From NCBI GenBank assembly GCA_917880885.1, contig OU862910.1, positions 13,714,710-13,778,709 of the forward strand: 64,000 nucleotides of DNA. The letters are read 5' to 3'. Shown piece by piece: positions 58,547 to 64,000 of the stretch. The stretch's first letter is position 1. Each line of letters opens with the position of its first letter. Source of the stretch: Limnephilus marmoratus (lineage: Eukaryota; Arthropoda; Insecta; Trichoptera; Limnephilidae). The notes beneath the pieces are model-generated. The model did not search any database. It was given only the letters and a program-made list of their open reading frames with translations, and was not told the origin of the DNA. The position numbers and the translations under genes were made by a program.

Positions 58547-58771
58547 TCAAAAGCCAGACTTCCCACAGGCCTCTATTGCGGCCTCCGCCCAGACTATAAT
58601 AGGCACCACTCTCTGCTGCTGCGGTCCTGGTTCCTGACCGCAAGTCCTCAGCATGCAATCCCGGCCCACCTCATTTGAAAATATCTTGTAATGTTCCGGC
58701 GCCGCAGCAACCGCGCGCCGAACATCCAACTTCCCGACTCCACCAATTTGGCGGAGCATTATAATTGACAT
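58547..58771 (-). other. Unidentified 74-codon ORF, GC-richer
   Basis: Starts MSIIMLRQIGGVGKLDVRR and ends IEACGKSGF before a stop. The DNA is clearly richer in GC than its surroundings, and the frame is alanine- and arginine-rich. I do not recognise it; it could be a host exon, a promoter CpG-rich patch, or chance. Confidence 0.3.
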
Positions 58772-59144
58772 AATATTTCGTGTTTCAACTTATGAGCGCC
58801 TGGTAGGAAAACTTTGGAATTTCGCAGAATTTGGCATTGACAGCTTTCAAAGTTATTACGGAAGTAAATTTATTTAGCTAACTTAACCATCACGTCGTTT
58901 CCCTGGAGTGGTTGTGGGCAAAGAGGCTGTTTCAATAGTGGTTTACGTATTTGACTTTGAGATGGGAGATTGCGGGCTCTATTTCTACCCATGCAAAATT
59001 TGTTAAAAGGTAAGAAGGTGTATATACATGTATAGTAAGAATTGTGGCTCTTTTATCATGTACAAGAGCTCCTATATTCTGATAAGATATACACGACCAA
59101 TGATGATCTAAAGCTAAAGTACAGTATTTTGTTACATAATATGC

Positions 59145-60869
59145 GTGCATAAACTTAACCCATTCAAGGGAGACACTAAGGAAGTTCAGTTCCCCGATGG
59201 AGTTGAAGATGATAAACCTAAAATAGCCCAAAAATTTAATACAAATTTTATACTCAGTGTCGAAAACATAAATAAGAGCATTCCATTAGTCACAGACACA
59301 TTTTCTCAATCAATGGAAAGAAGAGAGAATAATAATATTTTCAGGTTTAATAAAATAAACATGGAGTATTTAATGAAAATTCTTAATGCAATGAAACTAA
59401 AATCGTCCACGGATGGAATTACGATAGGCATAATCAAAGATGCACTGCCAGCTATAGGAGACAGATTAGTTGCACTAATAAATGAATCTCTGTTAGAGGG
59501 AATTTTTTCACAGTCATGGAAAACTTCCATAATAACACCAGTACCCAAAATCATAAATGCTAAAAATTTCGAAGACTTCAGACCAATAAATGGATTACCC
59601 AAATATGAACAATTACTAGAATCGATAGTTAAAGAACAGATAAACAATTTTATTGAAAAAAATAACATTCTTGCAAAACAACAATCTGGATTTAGAAATA
59701 AATATTCCTGTGAAACAGCAATTAATTATGTCATAAATGAATGGAAAACAAGTATGGATCAGAAGAAAATCATCATAGCAGTATTCTTAGACTTTAGACG
59801 TGCTTTCGAAACGATAGACAGAGAAAGACTTATAATGAAATTGAAGGACATGGGAATTCATGGTAAAGAATTGCAGTGGTTTACTGATTACCTAAAAAAC
59901 AGAAAACAAAGAACCAAATTTGGAGATGCTATCTCTGAAGAGCAAAAAGTTAACCTTGGAGTTCCTCAAGGATCGGTCTTGGGACCACTACTTTTTATTA
60001 TATATATTAATGATATAGTGAAGTGTCTAAAGTACTGTTCCATCAAACTGTTTGCTGATGACACACTTTTATATATCATAGCAAATAATATTGAAGATGC
60101 ATTGTCAAAAATACAAAGTGAACTTCATGAAATATCTAAATGGTTATGCATAAATAAACTCAAATTAAATGTAAATAAAAGTAAATTCATGGTATTAGGG
60201 AAAAAACAAAATGAACTTATCACCCTAAATATAGACAATCAAAATATTGAAGAGGTAGAAGAAATTAAATATTTGGGAATCATTATCGATAATAAGTTAA
60301 AACTTAACTCTAACTTCGAAATGCTAACTAAAAAAATTGCCAAAAAGATTAATTTCTTAAGTAGGATAAAGGGAAAATTAGACAGTAAAACTAGAAAATT
60401 GGTCTATAACACAACTGTAGCATCCCATCTGAATTATTGCTCAAGTGTAATCTTTCTGAGCAATAAAACACAAATTAAAAGAATGGAAATAATTCAGAAC
60501 AGAGGCTTGAGATCTATATTGTGCTGTAGCAGATATACAAGGATAAAAACCATGCAACGCCAACTCAATATATTAAGTGTGTGGCAAAGATTAGTTTTCA
60601 ATACCCTAGTTTTTATTTATAAGTTAAAAAATAAAATGTTACCTGATTATATGTTGAATAATGTTAGAATCAACAGTACAGTTCATTGTTATCCTACGAG
60701 AAACTGCAACGATTTTAGGCTTCCGAAAACAAATTTATCGGGAACACAAAATAATATTTATTATAAAGGTTTTAAAATGTTCAATGAACTCCCTGTAAAT
60801 GTTAAGGAGGCTAAAAGTCTTGCAGTTTTTCGTGGATTATGTCTTAATGTTGTAAAGTCCAAATTTTAG
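59145..60869 (+). CDS. LINE reverse transcriptase (partial ORF2)
   Basis: 574 open codons, the first few probably belonging to flanking DNA. RT motifs: STDGITIGIIKDA, FRPINGLPKYEQLLE, SGFRNKYSCETAINYVI, LDFRRAFETIDRERL with the first catalytic Asp, LGVPQGSVLGP, and KLFADDTLLYII with the DD pair, then IKYLGIIIDNKLKL and a C-terminal tail with CYPTRNCNDFRLPKTNLSGT. The frame is intact to the TAG at 60867-60869. The endonuclease is missing. Confidence 0.87.
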   Translation: MHKLNPFKGDTKEVQFPDGVEDDKPKIAQKFNTNFILSVENINKSIPLVTDTFSQSMERRENNNIFRFNKINMEYLMKILNAMKLKSSTDGITIGIIKDALPAIGDRLVALINESLLEGIFSQSWKTSIITPVPKIINAKNFEDFRPINGLPKYEQLLESIVKEQINNFIEKNNILAKQQSGFRNKYSCETAINYVINEWKTSMDQKKIIIAVFLDFRRAFETIDRERLIMKLKDMGIHGKELQWFTDYLKNRKQRTKFGDAISEEQKVNLGVPQGSVLGPLLFIIYINDIVKCLKYCSIKLFADDTLLYIIANNIEDALSKIQSELHEISKWLCINKLKLNVNKSKFMVLGKKQNELITLNIDNQNIEEVEEIKYLGIIIDNKLKLNSNFEMLTKKIAKKINFLSRIKGKLDSKTRKLVYNTTVASHLNYCSSVIFLSNKTQIKRMEIIQNRGLRSILCCSRYTRIKTMQRQLNILSVWQRLVFNTLVFIYKLKNKMLPDYMLNNVRINSTVHCYPTRNCNDFRLPKTNLSGTQNNIYYKGFKMFNELPVNVKEAKSLAVFRGLCLNVVKSKF

Positions 60870-60980
60870 TCAGTAGGTAGTAAATAATATTGTAGTAGTC
60901 ATAGAAAAGATAACATTAGATATAAGATGTCAAATTTTATATCTAAATAAAATATACAATAAAAAAAAAAATAAAAAAAA
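59150..60980 (+). mobile_element. 5'-truncated LINE related to 14722-20699
   Basis: Begins near the position matching the IKG linker of the LINE ORF2 at 18571 and ends in an A-rich tail after TCTAAATAAA (about 60943-60980). I saw only a weak possible target duplication (ATTCA). The RT is conserved but clearly diverged from the other copy, so it is a sister lineage rather than a recent duplicate. Confidence 0.82.
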
Positions 60981-61000
60981 AATTCATTGTATTACATTAA

Positions 61001-62942
61001 AAAAATAAATAAAAAATATGTATTATGAATTCAGTTCTTAGTTTGTGGGAATACAATATGTAATAACAAAAAAAAATCAGGGTATTTAATTCACATGCGG
61101 TAGAAGTGAGGAGTCATTAAGGCTCTGAAACCGGGTTGAGTTGTTTAGAGTCAATACCGAAAAGAAGAAGGTGAGAGATACGAAAGTACAAATGTTAGAG
61201 GAGAGCGCTAACATTTACAGCGACAAAATGCGAAAATGTTTAATAAAACACGACTCGTTTAAAATAGAGCAAAAATCTTGCGGGCATTATCTTAAACAGC
61301 ATTTAAAGAAACACTGTGAATTTTTTCATACATATAACTTGTAAAATAACTGAAACAAACATGTTAACAATAATTTTTGGAGCACACTTTGCGATTTTTT
61401 TCAATCGAGGGAATTTTATATAATTTGCGTTTCGGCGCGGGCAAAGTCTAGATATTATCTTCAAGAATAACATTTATTTTTTTAAGAGCTTTAAAACTTA
61501 CCGTGTTTAAGGGAAATATGTAATAAATTGGTACAAATCCGGGTAGCGGGCCCTTAACCAGAAGCCGAGAATTAAAATTTCGTCGAACGATGATCTTGCG
61601 ATCGTTTCGATAGCTTTCCCAAATAATTTATTGATTTACTTTACTGCCTTTTGAAATGTGTGTTGTATAATACAAAATTTTGTTTGAAAATTTAAGAAAT
61701 CTGCAAACGACCTACTGTAAAACCTTATTGTACTAAAAATAAACATGTTTGCTCAACATTTAAAACAAAGCTTTACTAGATAAATGAACAGTCTTTCGAA
61801 ATCAATTTATAATTTTTTGTGGAAAAGAGTCAATACGTCTATAATTTGATTTAAAAATGACATATTTCCGGTTTTGCCTGGTTATTCCCTCTTAAACTAG
61901 AAAGTCGCTAGATGCCGCTTTCTTTTCTTTTGCTTGTTTTTGTTCGAACCCCCGTGTTCACTTGATGTCTGTCTCTCTGGGCGCTGAGACTTGTCAGACA
62001 CCTTGCCAACCACGCTATGGAAGGCACGCTTCGAGGTGTGAATGAACCGCATTATATTAGAACCGAGTATTTGTGTAGAACTGAGTTGTGACGCATTTCC
62101 GTTTTACCCAAATTTCAAATCACTATCGGCGCTAAAGAAGTTTCACTTAAAAAAACAACATTGGACATGATTTGAGATTTCCACCGCCAAAAATACTACC
62201 GTAATTAATTTTTGGATTATTATGCCATTTTGGGCTTCCTCCTTCTTCAATAGACGTTTCCGTCTATGTTACAGTGTCCATCATCAGGATAGATGTGTAG
62301 ATTCTGGTGAAGTGTGTGGACGTATGCAGGGTCTATATTTAGATATAATAAATATTAGTAAAATTAATGTGGTGTTCGGCGTTTAATTTTGGTGTACTGG
62401 AATTGGTCATCAAGTACCGGACACTAAGAAGTATTAAGCCTAAGTGTTTGGAATATATCTGTTCCTTTCCCGAAATTCCTACCCACCTTTTATTCCTACA
62501 CTGAGTTTCCTACCTACGAATCTAACACTAAGCCCCGGCATTCCTAATGATATTAATTATTGTTTTGTATATATTATCTACACAGTTATACCATTTTAAA
62601 ACAGATATCTACTAATATTGATTATGGAACCACAAAGACCATCTATTGACAAAGTTAGTTGCCGGTATCAATGAGCCAAAAACCTGGATATTATAATAAT
62701 TGTTTTGTACAGACCTTAAATTGATTTGAGTAATTGATTAACTTGATCGTTTGTCTTTGTCTTTCTATGTCATCATCATCTTCTTGCTCTATCGACTTAC
62801 CATGATGTTCCTTCATGATTTCGTTGAACATTACACCACTGCCTGTATATCCACAACATTTAACCGATCAAATTCTTTTTTGTGCACATCATTGTATTTG
62901 TATGAGTAGGTACTTTAGCCGGTAAGGCTTGTAAAAAACAAC
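61001..62942. other. No gene; degenerate repeat inside
   Basis: AT-rich. The stretch 61500-61900 is an inverted, diverged relative of 47500-48240 (for example GAAAAGAGTCAATACGTCTA here). The remainder up to 62942 holds no long frame and no feature I recognise. Confidence 0.5.
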
Positions 62943-62992
62943 TTTTTTTTACACTAACTCCGCACAGGAGGCCCTGAGGAAAATGATTTCCC
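62943..62992 (-). repeat. LINE 3'-tail fragment
   Basis: CTCCGCACAGGAGGCCCTGA, then GGAAAATGATTTCCCT after a T run: only the hairpin end of the LINE family of 3600-5411, in minus orientation. Confidence 0.7.
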
Positions 62993-63142
62993 TATACAAC
63001 TATAGTTAACCTATCATAAAAAAGGCAATAATGTGCCGAAAGATTTAAAAAAGTAAGAAATAAAGAAGAAAAAGTTAAAAAAAAAGAATTTTCATTGAGA
63101 CGGTAACATTACTTTGGAGAAATTTTATTGTATGATTTCTTA

Positions 63143-63636
63143 TCTTCTTATATATAAAAATTAATCGCTGAATGTGTTGCTAAGCGCATAACTTTCGAAC
63201 GACTGCACCAAATTGGATAATTCTTTTTTTTTTGTGTGTTCGTTATTGTTAGGACAAGGTTTTCACGGCATTACGAAATTTGTATAAAAAAATTGCTATT
63301 GGTGGCACGCGAGGAAGCGGCTATTGCTATGGAAAGCGGGAGGGAGGGAGAGATGGGGGAGGGGAACCAGGGAGTGGGAGGGGAACCAGGGAGGGGGAGG
63401 GGAACCCGGGAGGGGGACCTGGGAGGGGGGATGGGAACTCGGGAGGGGGGTTCGCCGGACGGGGGAAGGGGGGGGGGGGGGGTAGTGGAGTGGGGAGAGG
63501 GAAGGTGGAGGTGACGGAGTGGGAACGGGAGAAAAAAAAGGGAGGCGGAAGGGGAACGGGTCGAATGGGAAAGAACACTCAGGGAGAAACAATTTCTTTA
63601 TTAAATGGCATAGCAACGCATGCCGGGACCAGCTAG
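63143..63636 (+). mobile_element. Helitron-like non-autonomous element with G-rich core
   Basis: Starts TCTTCTTATATATAAAAATT and ends GCCGGGACCAGCTAG followed by T, similar to the ends of the element at 22112-22967 in reverse. Near the 5' end it has ACTTTCGAACGACTGCACC. The core (about 63336-63545) is a purine minisatellite of GGGAGGGGGAGGGGAACC-like units. The open frames there on both strands are products of the repeat. It has no Rep/helicase. Confidence 0.6.
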
Positions 63637-64000
63637 TTTGAAATAAAAATAAATGTTACTTAAAATATGTGTTATTTTTATTTTTTTATTATTATTAAGT
63701 TAAAAAAAACATAATATTTCGCTTTCTTAACGTAAATACAGAGCTTATATAGGTACAGTAGTAAGAAGTAATATTTTTAATTTTGTTCCAACATTTTGAG
63801 TTTAAATAGTTTTTTTTTTAAATGTTTTTATATTATTTTCCTTTTTAGGTTATCTGGAAGGAGATTATATATATGAACTCCCTCGTGACCAATACTTCTC
63901 TTGCCACTTTCAGTCTTGACAGTATTTGTGTACAATTTATTGTGTTGTCTAGTATAATGTTCGTGTACTTGTGATGTTTTTATAAATGTTGTGTTTGTGT
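63637..64000. other. No gene recognised
   Basis: AT-rich end of the window with no supported feature. Confidence 0.5.

Noticed and set aside
63236..63636. Glycine-rich and proline-rich frames on both strands
   Set aside because: Products of the G-rich minisatellite in the Helitron-like core.

Overview
This window is eukaryotic and looks like arthropod, most probably insect, intergenic DNA: AT-rich, with long homopolymer and microsatellite tracts, non-LTR retrotransposons with poly-A tails, Copia elements, hAT transposons, Helitron-like repeats and tRNA-derived SINEs. The species cannot be fixed from the sequence. I find no convincing host gene; nearly every long open frame is a transposon protein or a remnant of one. 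The value of the window is its insertion history, because many junctions still show target-site duplications (TSDs).

Layout. 1-2046: a Copia relic (family A, minus strand) split by a 689-bp LTR; the LTR plus the gag-protease half recurs at 9266-10935. 2524-2816: a 45-bp coding-like minisatellite. 3600-5411: a 5'-truncated LINE with a hairpin 3' end; 54363-55985 is a decayed minus-strand relative, and its 3' hairpin recurs at five or more other sites. 10936-12666: an RTE-like LINE. 12667-14560: two LINE C-terminal relics in opposite orientation. 14566-20992: a three-level nest (old RTE-like LINE, then a LINE with ORF1 zinc knuckles and ORF2 endonuclease/RT, then a 2655-bp hAT transposon), with a 7-bp and an 8-bp TSD. 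22112-24104: Helitron-like DNA and SINEs.

24105-47327 is the centrepiece. A Copia element (family B, minus strand; 185-bp LTRs, initiator-Met half-tRNA primer site, polypurine tract, 5-bp TSD) has been split twice: by a plus-strand LINE (24764-26758, TSD about 7 bp) and by a 16.6-kb retroelement (28271-44837). That element has two nearly identical terminal repeats of about 5.87 kb each, a 4-bp TSD and a polypurine tract. Its 4.8-kb interior carries only a Gag-like ORF, a small hydrophilic ORF, a 71-bp tandem array, purine/pyrimidine repeats and a 72-nt homopolymer. No protease, RT, RNase H or integrase is visible, so it looks like a non-autonomous giant-LTR, gag-only element.

47328-64000: degenerate repeats, a 1014-bp non-autonomous hAT with a perfect 8-bp TSD (49231-50244), a foldback element flanked by 12-bp repeats (53295-53666), several tRNA-derived SINE heads, a LINE (59150-60980) related to the one at 14722-20699, and a Helitron-like element with a G-rich core (63143-63636).

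Relative ages can be read from nesting. The giant-LTR element is younger than Copia B, the hAT at 15908 is younger than its host LINE, and the Copia A copies were duplicated after gag had already gained a stop codon.
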